Origin: Acanthochromis polyacanthus
Lineage: Eukaryota > Chordata > Actinopteri > Pomacentridae
Direction of reading: 5' to 3'
Length of the DNA: 64,000 nt
Assembly (NCBI RefSeq): GCF_021347895.1
Contig: NC_067122.1
Coordinates: 41,173,082 to 41,237,081 of the forward strand
The notes beneath the pieces were generated by a model. It was given only the letters and a program-made list of their open reading frames with translations. It was not told the origin of the DNA and made no database searches. Position numbers and translations under genes: made by a program. Positions 10,526-22,579 of this stretch are shown piece by piece; the stretch's first letter is position 1; every line of letters starts with the position of its first letter.

Positions 10526-11498
10526 GTTTGAAATACGTTCTGAGTGGCACGAAAAGTCCTCCGCTTGAAATACATTGGTTTGAATTTCGTTGTGAGCAAC
10601 ACGAGAAACATGAGAAAATCATGTTGGTGTGGACAAAACCATAGATTAATTTACGTGACAGTTTTACGAATCCTTGTGAGACTGGGTTGCACCAGCAGCA
10701 GCCTCCTCCTGCCTCTTCCCAAGCCCATCCCCAATCTTGCAGAACATACCACAGTTTGTAGGTCTAAGTTCCCACATTGCCAGGTTCATTACTTTGATGA
10801 TATTATCAGTATCTGTTTACAGTTAATTTCACCATGTTCTAAGTTCGTCCAAAGAATTAAAAAACAGTTTTAACTGATGTGTCACTGTCACGGGTTCGAT
10901 TCAGCAGTAAAGTAGTGATGGCTCAGACGACCATGCTTCAGTGTCTCTTTTGTTTATTCAGCACCCATTGTTCCCAAAACAGCGATGAAAAAGGCGACGA
11001 GGAAAAAATAAATAAATAAATCACTGCAGCAAAATGTACACAAATAAAATATTTACATATGGAAACAAAAAAGAAACACAATTTTTCCAGCTAGTCACCC
11101 ACAATATGACTAGCTTGTCCAAGCCGCTCCCCACAATGAACCACAGCTCCTTTTACACCCCTCGCTCCTCCCTTGGGCAACCACCAACTTGCCAACAGAG
11201 GGTTCCAGGCAAAAACAACACCTCATATAAAGGATTTCAAACCTTTCCAATACAATACATTTCAGTTGTCAACATAAGTAAACAAATAAATTAATTATAG
11301 GCTTCCCCAAACACAATTTACAACCAGCTGGACTCATATTTAATAATCCATTCCCCAATAATGGAAAGTTCCATGTCACCTGATATGAAAAAGCGTGCCA
11401 CCCAGCACTTTTAAGGCCTGCCATGAAAGCAGTTCGGCTTAGTCTCTAGAGGAGTGAACAGGATGGAGCAACAGCAGGTGAGCGTGTGTATGTGAGTG

Positions 11499-11501
<3 letters not shown>
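10526..11501. other. No gene recognised
   Basis: Short open frames occur, but none shows a known domain or consistent codon pattern. A second GGTTCGATTC word, a possible isolated B-box-like match, is near 10895 but lacks an A box at the right distance. The interval otherwise contains AT-rich, unique-looking DNA. Confidence 0.3.

Positions 11502-11566
<65 letters not shown>
11502..11566. repeat. (GT)n microsatellite
   Basis: About 32 uninterrupted GT dinucleotides, preceded by an imperfect GT-rich stretch from about 11484. Tracts of this kind are common in fish genomes and are often length-polymorphic. Confidence 0.97.
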
Positions 11567-11567
<1 letters not shown>

Positions 11568-11773
11568 CAAAAAGGTTAATAAAAGTGCCAGTGGAACAAG
11601 TGAAATATATTTCTCAAAATGTATATTCTACCTTCTTTTACTTCTTTAATTGGTTGATTTTTTTTTACACATTTAAAGAAAAATATCAAATCATTCACTG
11701 AAATGTATACGTTAAAAGATTTTGACTTAGGATTTGTCAAATATACTTTGTTTAATAGAATATGAAGTTTTAC

Positions 11774-12576
11774 CTAAACAGATGTGATGTGGCAAACACA
11801 GCAGCATCATGTGCACATCCAGGTGATTCCACACTGATATCCCTGATTATTAATCGATCATCAACCACAGCCTGTAGCACTATTCATGTCCAGCCTTTCC
11901 TGTTGATGTAGTCGCGATAACCATCACTTGGAACACGGACAGGTATGTGGATCCCGTCAATTGCGTCGTAAGCCTGGGGTATTTTATGTGTTTCGAAATT
12001 GCGTTGAGCAATTTCAAGTGCCTCAGAAACATCTGGCAAACGGATTAATTGTTTCATTAGCTTGTTGCAAATGGCTTGGCAAACCTCATATACACACCTG
12101 TGCACAGTGGTTTTGCTTACACCAAATGTCTCTCCTATTACCCTGTACTCTGAACAGGTTGCGAGTTTGTAGAGGGCAATAGCCACACGCTTTTGAGTAG
12201 GCACCGGCTCCTGAGGGCATGAAAAGTCTGGTGCAACAAGAGGCTCAATAGCATCACACAGCTCACTGAATGTGGCTCGAATCATTCTGAAATTTTGGAT
12301 CCACAGTTTGTCGGTGAATTCATCATTTACTATCCTCTCCCAGAAATCCCTTATACGTGCCCTTTGCCACACATACGGACTTCGCCTATGAACCGTCGCC
12401 CGTAGTCTTCGTCTCTTGTTCAAAACTGTCAAGGCAACCACAGTCGATGTAAACATAACACCTACACGCAACAGGTTTTGGGCATCCATCTTCCTGCAGT
12501 GAAATCTCGCGGGATGATATTTTACGAGAGTTACGATGCTTCTGCCCAGAACAACCTTCAATGGAAACATGTTCAA
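11774..12576 (-). pseudogene. PIF/Harbinger (HARBI1-like) transposase, broken
   Basis: The minus-strand frame from 12576 contains FWERIVNDEFTDKLWIQNFRM, the helix-turn-helix-like YRVIGETFGVSKTTVHRCV and the DDE start AIDGIHIPV, all typical of the HARBI1 family. A TGA at 11884-11886 ends the open frame just after NRKGW; beyond it the same frame resumes with LQAVVDD and HDAAVF, which are family residues. At 11774 the sequence reads AG|GTAAAA, a possible donor, but no second exon with the last catalytic acidic residue was found downstream. The likely native start is the internal MDAQNLL (codon 30). One nonsense codon plus the missing 3' part make it non-functional. Confidence 0.8.
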
Positions 12577-12599
12577 AGCACAAATATACTTTGTCGAAA

Positions 12600-12974
12600 T
12601 TTTAGAAAGATCGCTTTTATTTTGCTAAAAACTGTAATGGAAACCCAACTAGTGGATTCACGCAGTGGACGAGGTGGTAAGAGACTGAGACTGTGCGAGT
12701 TAAATTCAGTGTTTTATTTCAGCAACAGTGAAGAAAGGAAGGAACCAGAAAGAAATGTAAATCCCACTTTGTAAATCAGGGTGGGATCAGAGGCGGCTTT
12801 GCACATGCGCGATTCATTTGCCATCTGGGCGCCGAGTGGTATGGATCTATTCTGATCTGACTGCAGCTGGGATGGTGGCAAGGGTACTACGCCTGTGAGT
12901 GCTCTGCACGGGGAGGGGCTCATGGCAGCACCCGCTGCTCTTTGTGGACAGAAACTGCAGAACGACATGAGCTT
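12600..12974. other. No gene recognised upstream of the Harbinger remnant
   Basis: This should contain the 5' UTR and left terminus of the Harbinger copy. I could not define an inverted terminal repeat. The short open frames on both strands show no domain. Confidence 0.3.
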
Positions 12975-13115
12975 TCATGTCAGAGTCTCCAGAACAGCAC
13001 AAAAAGTCGCTAGATTTGTCGCTAGTTGCTGTTTACAAGAAAAAATCGCTAAGAGGAGTCGGAAAGTCGCTAGATTTAGCGAGAAAGTCACTAAGTTGGC
13101 AACACTGGTACAGGG
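12975..13115. repeat. Dispersed repeat shared with 54340-54410
   Basis: The segment with GTCGCTAGATTTAGCGAGAA and AGTTGGCAACACTGG is present in reverse complement near 54350-54410, inside a TIR element. Within this copy the phrase AAGTCGCTAGATTT occurs twice. The family is not identified. Confidence 0.6.
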
Positions 13116-13634
13116 CACACACAGCTCTGGAGCAGGACGGGAGGTGACCCCTACCTGATTGGCTGATATTGACATTGGGATATACAGCCATTGGCTGTTT
13201 AAGTTGTCAGCAAAAATACCTAAGTTAATCTACGTATTTATTTTCTTGCGTTTTTAAACTATTTAGCAACATCTTTAATGAACTTCTATTTTAATGTTTT
13301 ATTCCCATTTTTAACAAAGAGTTACATGCGCTTATTAGTTGTTTCTCCATGTTGTTGGGGAAAAGAAATGCTGCGGCAAATGGAGTTTGCTTTCTTCCGG
13401 TAAACAGGGATACGTCACGTCCACTCTCTGTCCAGTCAGAATCATTTCAAATGCCCAAACATTAAAGCGGAATTAAGGAAGGGGAATAAATGTGCGGTCC
13501 ATGTAAACCGTAATTCGGAATTAATATTTCCATGTAAATGCGAAGCATAAAACTTTAATTCTGAATGAGTTAATTCCAAATTAATAATTCCAAATTAAAA
13601 AATTTCATGTGAACATGGCCAGTTTAACACTCAC
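13116..13634. other. Non-coding sequence with palindromic AATTCC-rich motifs
   Basis: Around 13470-13620 the words GAATTAA, AATTCC and CATGTAAA recur in both orientations, as in small MITE-like repeats. A complete element could not be delimited, and no coding frame is recognised. Confidence 0.35.
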
Positions 13635-13871
13635 TGAGAGGCACCAGGGCAGACTGGTCACAGATACCAGCCGCCCAGCCTAAGAACTTGGTGGCAGATA
13701 TATAGTCTGCAGGTGTGGTGATGGCTGTGTCCAGTTGGTTAGAAGTGGAGGGGAGCAGGAGGGTGGCCCAATCAGGAAGGTCGGGAGGCGGGGAGAACAG
13801 GGCTGCAGCCCCTGTCATCAGCTCCTGAGTCATCAGGTGGAATGGCTGGCAGATAGGGTTCCGGAAACACT
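13635..13871 (-). other. Possible unassigned protein-coding exon
   Basis: On the minus strand a 237-bp open block (79 codons, a multiple of three) lies between a TTTTCAG acceptor and a GTGAGTG donor. The residues include CFRNPICQPFHLMTQELM and FLGWAAGICDQSALVPL, a globular, non-repetitive composition unlike the surrounding frames. I do not recognise the protein. Splice-like borders on both sides are the only further evidence. It could be one exon of a host gene on the minus strand or a remnant of a transposon gene. Confidence 0.35.
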
Positions 13872-13881
13872 CTGAAAACAA

Positions 13882-16800
13882 CCACAGCTGAACCCACACA
13901 TGCATTCTCCCCCACAAAAAGGCCTAGCAGGACACCTCCCCAGAAACGTGGTGGCCGTAGCAGTGAGTTTTTATTGCATGTATTTTTATCCAAAAAATAT
14001 AGCACCAATGTCAGTCATCTTAGAAATGGCTGCCATTTAGAATTTTCGCTTGGTCAACACTTTATTTTTAAATGGGGGTAATGCATATGGAAAATTTGAT
14101 GCATGTATGACAGTGAGATTGATTTTTCAGTTATCTGCTTTTGAGGGACACTTGGGATCCCGAAAATGCTATAGTTCATCTGTCAGAAATAAACACTTCA
14201 TTTATCCCACATCCTCAAGTTGAAATCATTCTATCAGTTCATGTCACATGTTAAATGGTGCTGCACATTCCTTTCTGTATATTTTAACTACAGCAACAAA
14301 TTTACAAAAATAGAAGTCATTGATGACAGTAAACTCACAATCCAACTGCAATGACAATTTAGGTGAAACAACAAAAGCAACAAGAAAGTTAGACTTTTAT
14401 TGCTGACGACATACTGAAAATCTAGAGCAGTAAGTACCTGGGAAGTGAGGTCCCATGGGAAGTTGTATTGTCAGGGGAAGTAAGTTATCAACGGCAAACA
14501 GGAAGGTGTCCTCAAGATCGTCTTCTGTTGCTACGCATCTTTTTCTGTTGGCTTTCGACGGTAATTCACAGCGTTTGCTCCTATATGCCTTCAGCAAAGA
14601 TTTGTCACCAGAACAACAGCAAAGTCTACAAGGGATCAAAAGTTTAAACTAAGCACAAGTCTCATTATTAAGTAGCTGACAAAGATCTGCAACCCCAGCC
14701 ACCCCAATCCAACCAATTCCTGTCTCCATGCCCACTGAAATCCCATGTGGACTGTAAGCTACCAGCAGTCCATTAAACCTGATGAGTTTTGTGGCTCTTC
14801 GGTCCCCAAAGGTCTGTCCACACTCTGTGACTTTGCCTTTTCCCAAAGGGGAGCTGACAATTGTAAGAGAAAGGTGAAGAACTCTTTGGCTGTTCCACTA
14901 AAACTATGTTCCGACAAAGATCGCACAAAAAAGAAGCTTGTGTCACTTTTGTTAGAAACTTTGCACTAAACATGACTGCTGCTCCTCCACCCTAGGTCCA
15001 TAAAGCAGTGAGATGCGATGCATGAACTGACATGGAACACACTAATGCCTGATAACTCTGCTTCTATAGACTGACTACTCATAGTCTGTCGAGACAGCAG
15101 ACTAAAATGTATACAGGAAACAAACCAACAGCTGTTCTCGGTACAACCAGGCTAGAATTAACCACGAAAGAGACCAAAGCTCAGTCATTAAAACACAAAG
15201 GGCTATGGACACTGCAGGGCTTACAATATGCATTAATAAGCCAAAAAAAAAGGGGAGGGGGGGGGGGGCAAATACTGTGACAATTCTTACACAAACAACA
15301 GTGGGATAAAACTTTACCAATTGCAGACTAAACAGAAAATAAGCTGAATAAACACCTCAGAGGTTGCAACTCCAACATGCACAAAGACAAAAAGCGAAAC
15401 TGCAGATTGTGGTGTGTTTTCGAGTTTTCAAAGGGTCTGTACTGGAAGGCATCCATGGTGCTGCATGCTGTTCTTCATAGAAACAGAAGTAGTTGTGTAA
15501 AGAAAGAGATCTCCAAAAGTATCCCACTGGCAACTTTCATAATACAGATATTGTATGCCCTCCTTTGTTTTAGGAACAAGTCAAATTTCACTACTGATAG
15601 TGATGCAACATTGCTAAACTATAAAATACTGGGTCAGGGAAAGAGCAGGCAGTCTGATTCTGCATAAACGGACTGCAACTTCTGTTGTTAGGGAGGGCAC
15701 TTAGACCCAGAGCTCTGCATTGCACATTCAATCTTTGCATAACAAATACTCTTTTGACTCAAGAAGAAGTCTCCTGACTACTCCATCAAAAGAACTGGGC
15801 AGAAATATAGCCTAACACATAGTCTGTTATTTATTTTACCGTAGGATAGGCTGATTTCCAACAAGGAACAAATCTAATTTCACTACTTCACAATAAAATC
15901 CCCAATGGTTTGCCAGGACAGTTCAGTGGGAATTGACCAACACAGGTGTGGCACTAAACCTCAAACTACAAACATTTAGGTATAAAATTCAGTTCAGTGA
16001 AGGTAGAAGTCACCAGTGGGAAAAAAACAAAACATTTTGCTTAAATGTATAATGGGATGCACCTGTTGGCTGCTCAACATTGTGAATGCACCTCATTTGC
16101 ATCACATCTGACCCCAGGAAGAGTTTTGCTAAACATTTTCCCACAATATGACATGAAACAAAACTGAACAAAACTGGAGGGGAAAACCAACAAACTACTC
16201 CAGGTCTATTTATTTTGATGTAAATATCAAAATGAAAGGACCTGAAGTAGGAACCATGACATTCTCATCGGTGTGTTAATTAATGTCATATTAAAAAGGA
16301 AAAAAACAATAGAGAATTTTTGTTTTCATACTTTGAGGATGTATCGCAAGGTGGTACCTGGTTCCACAGTTCCAAAATAGAACCAGCTATAGAATTTTTT
16401 TTTTTTGGTGAACGCCATCTTTCAATTGATTGGAAAAGTGTAAGTATCACTATATTTTTTTTTTCCAGTTATTTTATTCGAAACCAGTAAGGGTAAATAT
16501 AAACTCCAATACCATTATGATGTGTGTTTTGCTTCGTTCCAAGGGTTCATTTGTTTTGCCTGCTTTCATAATCCTGTATACTGTGACACATATATTAAAA
16601 AAAGACAAATAAAAACAACAACATTGTTTGGAACTTCTACAACCATAAACTGAAAGCAAATTTGTTTAAAACTTCACACTCTTACTGATGAAGGAAATCA
16701 CACAAGGCTCTCCAAAATTCACTCCAAAATTCACTCCACATTATGCAATCTCTGACTCGCAGTGCCTTGTAAATTGGACTATTCTGGAGAACAGTCTATG

Positions 16801-18825
16801 TGCAGCCTGAAGTAGAACCTTATCTGTAGTGAAAGCCCCTCGAAGAGTACAGCAGTCCATCAAATGGAAAGAAGAGAGAGCGCCACAGACAACGGAGGGA
16901 CCAAGATGGAAGGTACAGACAAGAAAAGAGGGAGAAGGCAGCAGACAACATGGTTTACTATGAATAATACGTACTAGAGTCATAGCATTCTGCATCACCC
17001 ACTGCTCCTCCACCACTCATCCACCCATGTCATCTTTCCACGGCTGACACTTCTGTCTAAGCTTTCACATGCTCCATTCTCCACTTTCCATCCACTCCAA
17101 ACATACTTCCTCTTTTTCTTCAACATTCCCTTCAGGTCCTGGGAGAAATCATGCCCAATCACTGTCTGCGATGTGGAAAAAAGGTGATGCAAAGGCCATC
17201 TGTCGTTTCCTCCAATCGCCCAGCCGTCCCTCAGGTCACATGAGAAAACACTGTTTGTTATTCATGTGTCAGGTTTGCTACCATATGCATGTGTTCTTCT
17301 ACAAGCTGATGTGTGTATGGTGGAAGAAAGGCCAAGGTGAGGCTCCACGGTATCAAACAGGGAGAAGATGGTAATGAAGTCCCGAAAATGTCTGAAACTC
17401 AGACTAAAGCATGGAGGAGTGCAGAGAATGAGAAAGAAACGGGGGAAGGTTTAGGATTCAGGACATGATGGACAACCTGGGAGACAAGTGAAGGGGTTTT
17501 ACATCTTGTTCACTCTTGCTGCAGTGTGTTGCAGGGCTTCAACCACAGTGCAATAGTGCCATCATGTGTCTCAAAGCTGTCTAACACGCTATTTCCTGTA
17601 ATGTCCCCTGCTGAAGCTGCAAAATGTTACAGGTTTGATTTATTCCAGGGAGGATGATGTATGCAAGACAAGACGGCAGACGGAGGTTTCCATGCATAGA
17701 AGAGAACAGCACTGTTGCCTGAGCAGGATTTAACAATAAAAATCACTTTTTACACACATATCCATCAAAAGGCAGCATATAGTTTGATAAGCTGTAGCTT
17801 TGTTCTATAATTTGTATCAACAGTACTTGGATCTTTTGGATAACCATGGGAACATATCTCTAAGGACAGATTTAAAGTGGGAGTTTTGACAAAATATTGT
17901 CTGAGTGTTTTAGAACATTGTTTAACTGCAGCAGTGACAGAAAATGTTTTGCTGTTTATTTGTTTTCTTTTCCAGTCACTTATCTTTGCTGGTGCTTAAA
18001 GCTTCTGCACACTCCAACTTAAGGAAGCAAACAGCATATAGAAAGGAATGCTGCCACATGAGAAAACACAACCAAACACAGAAGTTTTCTGCAAAAAAAA
18101 GAACACAGCTCCACATAGAAATGCACTGCAAAAGCAGAAAGCAGCAGCCAGCAAATACATTCCATAGGAAAAAAATAATACAGTTGTTTGCGTTAATATA
18201 TTGATTGTATGATTCAAATATTATTAGAGATACCTACTGTTCAGTGACAGGGTTTGGCTCTTTTCTATCACATATTAATGTAAAGTCCTTCTCCTGACAT
18301 CAATTAAACTCCTAAAAACTCATCTTTGTTTATCAAAATGATATATTTCTATGCCTTAAAATAGCTGCGATGTAACTCCACTGTATACTACACAGTCCCA
18401 GCTTGCAAAATTGGAGTAATTCAACCAAATATTTTTGAGCTGGAACCCAATTCAATAGAAGCACAAACAAACACAAAGCCCCATCTTGCAAGGTGACAGG
18501 ACACTGAGACTATCATCAGTACACTGCACTTTTAAATAAGAAATGCCCACCCAAGGCGGTAAGGTTGGGTCTTTTAACAAAGGAAAAACAACCAATGGAC
18601 AAATTAACAAGGTAGAAACCTTGGTTTTCAATGATTAAGGGACCTAGCATGTGAATCAAGCCATTAGAATGTTGAAACAAAAGAGCATTTTACATCTTTG
18701 CTTGTGTGGGGGTGTATTTGGTCATTTTTGTTTCTAGACTAGCAACGCAAAAGTGGTTCTGTACACCCTTCCAGAGCCAGTTTGGATGTTATACCATTTG
18801 ATAGGTCATCACACAACATTACAAT
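13882..18825. other. Long unique-looking non-coding interval
   Basis: Nearly 5 kb with only short open frames, none with recognisable domains, and no element I can name. A G-run lies near 15252-15270. The texture (short frames on both strands, no repeats) fits intron or UTR sequence of a host gene; the possible minus-strand exon at 13635-13871 is just to the left. Confidence 0.35.
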
Positions 18826-18902
18826 ACAGTCCCTGACAAAAGTCTTGTCGCTTGCATACAAGTTGACCTTAAGTGCCCCTCAAATATGTATATTTGAGGG
18901 GC
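18826..18902. repeat. Tc1-type terminal fragment ending in a 28-nt hairpin
   Basis: ACAGTCCCTGACAAAAGTC at 18826 resembles the terminal repeat of a second Tc1-like family. It runs into a perfect palindrome (12-nt arms GCCCCTCAAATA and TATTTGAGGGGC around TGTA, 18875-18902). It abuts the left end of the next Tc1-like element, whose outermost bases are altered, so the region looks like a nested or rearranged insertion. Confidence 0.5.
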
Positions 18903-18926
18903 ATACTCAAATAGGGGAATACTTTC

Positions 18927-20552
18927 GTGCCTTGCGAAAGTATTCGGCCCCCTTGAACTTTTCAACCTTTTGCCACATTTCAGGCTTCAAACATAAAGAT
19001 ATAAAATTTTAATTTTTTGTCAAGAATCAACAACAATTGGGACACAATCGTGAAGTGGAACGAAATTTATTGGATATTTTATACTTTTTTAACAAATAAA
19101 AAACTGAAAAGTGGGGTGTGCAATATTATTCGGCCCCTTTACTTTCAGTGCAGCAAACTCACTCCAGAAGTTCAGTGAGGATCTCTGAATGATCCAATGT
19201 TGTCCTAAATGACTGATGATGATAAATAGAATCCACCTGTGTGTAATCAAGTCTCCGTATAAATGCACCTGCTCTGTGATAGTCTCAGGGTTCTGTTTAA
19301 AGTGCAGAGAGCATCATGAAGATCAAGGAACACACCAGGCAGGTCCGAGATACTGTTGTGGAGAAGTTTAAAGCCGGATTTGGATATAAAAAGATTTCCC
19401 AAGCTTTAAACATCTCAAGGAGCACTGTGCAAGCAATCATATTGAAATGGAAGGAGTATCAGACCACTGCAAATCTACCAAGACCCGGCCGTCCCTCTAA
19501 ACTTTCACCTCGAACAAGGAGAAGACTGATCAGAGATGCAGCCAAGAGGCCCATGATGACTCTGGATGAACTGCAGAGATCTACAGCTGAGGTGGGAGAG
19601 TCTGTCCATAGGACAACAATCAGTCGTACACTGCACAAATCTGACCTTTATGGAAGAGTGGCAAGAAGAAAGCCATTTCTCAAAGATATCCAAAAAACGT
19701 CTCGTTTAAAGTTTGCCACAAGCCACCTGGGAGACACACCAAACATGTGGAAGAAGGTGCTCTGGTCAGATGAAACCAAAATCAAACTTTTTGGCCACAA
19801 TGCAAAACGATATGTTTGGCATAAAAGCAACACAGCTCATCACCCTGAACACACCATCCCCACTGTCAAACATGGTGGTGGCAGCCTCATGGTTTGGGCC
19901 TGCTTTTCTTCAGCAGGGACAGGGAAGATGGTTAAAATTGATGGGAAGATGAATGGAGCCAAATACAGGACCATTCTGGAAGAAAACCTGTTGGAGTCTG
20001 CAAAAGACCTGAGACTGGGTCGGAAATTTATCTTCCAACAGGACAATGATCCAAAACATAAAGCCAAATCTACAATGGAATAGTTCACAAATAAACGTAT
20101 CCAGGTGTTAGAATGGCCAAGTCAAAGTCCAGACCTGAATCCAATCGAGAATCTGTGGGCAGAGCTGAAGACTGCTGTTCACAAACGCTCTCCATCCAAC
20201 CTCACTGAGCTCGAGCTGTTTTGCAAGGAAAAATGGGCAAGAATTTCAGTCTCTCGATGTGCAAAACTGATAGACATACCCCAAGCGACTTGCAGCTGTA
20301 ATTGCAGCAAAAAGTGGCGCTACAAAGTATTAATGCAAGGGGGCCGAATAATATTGCACGCCCCACTTTTCAGGTTTTTATTTGTTAAAAAAGTTTAAAA
20401 TATTCAATAAATTTCGTTCCACTTCACGATTGTGTCCCACTTGTTGTTGATTCTTGACAAAAAATTAAAATTTTATATCTTTATGTTTGAAGCCTGAAAT
20501 GTGGCGAAAGGTTGAAAAGTTCAAGGGGGCCGAATACTTTCACAAGGCACTG
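18927..20552 (+). mobile_element. Nearly complete Tc1-like transposon with long TIRs
   Basis: The left end (GTGCCTTGCGAAAGTATTCG from 18927) and the right end (CGAATACTTTCACAAGGCAC to 20550) are inverted copies, and the similarity extends inward for about 210 bp to GGCCCC before the coding region, an IR/DR-like layout. TA follows the right end at 20553. The first two bases of the left end and its TA are not preserved. Total length, about 1.63 kb, is normal for a full Tc1-like element. Confidence 0.88.
19316..20333 (+). pseudogene. Tc1-like transposase, one stop and one frameshift
   Basis: The frame from ATG 19316 encodes paired helix-turn-helix domains (YKKISQALNISRSTVQAI; the GRPSKLSPR AT-hook-like linker) and a DDE domain: the first Asp in LWSDETKI, the second in FQQDNDPKHKA and the third acidic residue in [17 protein letters not shown] at 20081-20083 replaces the Trp codon expected after STME; the same frame then continues. 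A one-base loss near 20272 shifts the last ~20 codons, whose family ending can be read in another frame to a stop at 20333. All three catalytic positions are present, so the copy appears recently inactivated. Confidence 0.9.
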
Positions 20553-20864
20553 TATCTAGGTCTCCTCACACCAAGAAATGACTTGCATTTTGTCAGTAGG
20601 ATGTTGACTGAAGGAACTGTAAAAGTGAATTGTGTGTATGAAAGAATTTTAGAAGGGATTTTATAGAGTGAACATGAAAGGTTATTTTTCCAGAGTGGCA
20701 GGAAATGGGTTTACTGTAGGTTTTTCATTATATAGGTGCTTGCCTATTGTTAGATGACATTTAATGTTTTCACTGTTCTGTTAATGAAGACAGCATGTAA
20801 TATGTGAATTTAGATTTAATATCTCCACACAGGTGGATGCAAAGCTGAGGACAAATGGAATATT
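20553..20864. other. Unassigned spacer
   Basis: AT-rich sequence between the Tc1-like element and the Harbinger remnant. No gene or repeat is recognised. Confidence 0.3.
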
Positions 20865-21620
20865 TCCCTACTCGGCGCGACACAGCTCGGCTCGTCTTTA
20901 TTTGTGTGCTTTTCCATATGGACTAGTCCCTGGTACGAGGGACTATTTTCAGTACTTTCTCGACTGAGGTTTCAAGCGAGCTGAGATGAGCCGATAATGT
21001 GATGTCTACTTGTGCAGGCCACTGACTGGAGAGGGAGTGACGACACAGGACAGCGACTCCTGCATGGAAACCAAACTCGACTTTTTACAACTGGCAACAG
21101 TGACGGTACGCAGTAAACTCTGCTCTTTAGCCACTCGTTTTAATTGTTGGGTATGGAAACCAAACCTGTTCCACGGTCCAACGCGGAGGTCGAGACGTTC
21201 TGTCTTTGGTCGCAGACCAGAACATGCAGAGCGAGCTGGATGGTGCGACTCGGAACCAGAAGGTTTATCAGGAGGTCTCGAAGCGGATAGCCGCCCACGG
21301 ATACAAAAGGTTGATGAGACAGTATCGTGAAAAACTGAAAAGTTATCAAGGACCACAACAGCTGGAGTGGGTCAAACCGCCGGTGTTGGAAATGGTTCAA
21401 CCTAATGGACGCTATCTACAGGCACCAACCCGCGAGCAACGGGAAGGAGAATGGCCTAGATTCCGCTGCTGGATTAATGGAGGACGATGAGTGTTTTGTA
21501 ACTTCAAGAAACTTTTACATTATTTATCCCATTGATGATACACTCACTTTAAACAAACAAGTACATTTAAAAGTAACGTTGTTGTCTCCTGTAGCAGACA
21601 ATAAGCTAGCTTGTTAGCCA
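20865..21620 (+). mobile_element. PIF/Harbinger remnant with Myb/SANT-like gene
   Basis: The left part (TCGGCGCGACACAGCTCGGC near 20873, then CCTGGTACGAGGGACTATTT) resembles the ends of fish Harbinger elements, which carry runs of CTCGGCTCG and GGTACC-like words. Inside are residues of the accompanying Myb/SANT-like DNA-binding protein: VADQNMQSELDGATRNQKVYQEV and AHGYKR, then after a gap DAIYRHQPASNGKENGLDSA in another frame (from 21405). At least two frameshifts and a deletion are needed to explain this. No transposase gene is nearby. Confidence 0.65.
21206..21520 (+). pseudogene. Broken Myb/SANT-like protein of a Harbinger element
   Basis: Two overlapping frames share the work: one gives the trihelix-like block LDGATRNQKVYQEVSKRIAA, the other the downstream PASNGKENGLDSAAGLME block. 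In intact relatives these lie in one frame, separated by a Lys-rich helix that is largely lost here. The open frame starts with TTG, so no native start is visible. In Harbinger elements this protein helps the transposase bind DNA and enter the nucleus. Confidence 0.6.
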
Positions 21621-21777
21621 ACAGTGCTAATTTCGTGCTCTGCTTGTATTTTGTGCTTGCTGTTGTAGCACTCACTCTGCAATAGTCTGTCACTCTGGAA
21701 TAGTTCATGGTTGGCCATCAAGATTCCAACCTGAACAAGACACCTGCCAGTCACAATCAGTCACAATCGGACACAAG

Positions 21778-22579
21778 GGCTGAATCCTAAACCGCCCCCT
21801 ACACTCTCCTGAAATCACTTTTTTTGTGATTTCAGGAGAGAAACAAACCTTCATTCAAGTCAATGAAGGTTCGTTCATTGACTTGAACGAACCTTCATTG
21901 ACCCTCCGTTTGCGCGTTCCCACAGAGGGTCCTCCATATTAAGGGCTGTCCCAAACCGCGTAGTGCGGAGGGGGAGTGGACTGTTCAGCCCTTAAATAGC
22001 GAGTCTGCATCGATGCTCACTCTCGACAACTTTTTCAGGAAGTGCAACGTCGAAATGGAGGAGGAAACAACATATCGATGTAAATTCCACATGCGTCCTT
22101 TATTTCTCCCACGCCTTTTTCACACTGGCAGAACATCACAAAAAGAGTGGTGAAAAAAGATAAAACAAAAGAAACAAATCTTCTCTGCTGACGTTTGTGC
22201 ACCCCCTGACACCTTAAAATTTGAACACAACTGACAGAATTCATTTATTCATTCATTTGTTGGATTTGAAATGCCAGATAATAGGATTGGAAAACATATG
22301 GGATGACTTCAAATTATTTGAAGCAGAATGTAGCCCCTACATCATTGCCTGCAACCTGTGCCACAGTGCTACAGCCATGCACAGTAGGTGTCTTTGTGTT
22401 ACCATGGCGATGACGTCTTCCGTTTTCCGGTGAGGCGACAGGGTGTCCCATTCCTGACGATCGTATTTATACCCTCCCCCTTCAATTAAAGTGCCCTCCA
22501 CAGCTGCGAGTGTGACTTCTTTTGGAGTGACACTCGGTAGTGTAGGGGGAGTGTGTAGGGGGCGGTTTGGGATTCAGCC
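21778..22579. mobile_element. 802-bp non-autonomous DNA element, AAG duplication
   Basis: Left end GGCTGAATCCTAAACCGCCC (21778) and right end GGCGGTTTGGGATTCAGCC (to 22579) are inverted copies, both flanked by AAG (21775-21777 and 22580-22582). The interior contains two strong hairpins: CTCCTGAAATCAC/GTGATTTCAGGAG near 21808-21842 and a palindromic TCAATGAAGGTTCGTTCATTGA region near 21860-21900. No transposase residues are present. A three-base duplication would fit Harbinger or CACTA types; the family is not assigned. Confidence 0.65.

Noticed and set aside
16741..17374. Open frames on both strands in the 14-18 kb interval
   Set aside because: Short, overlapping, without domain or splice support.
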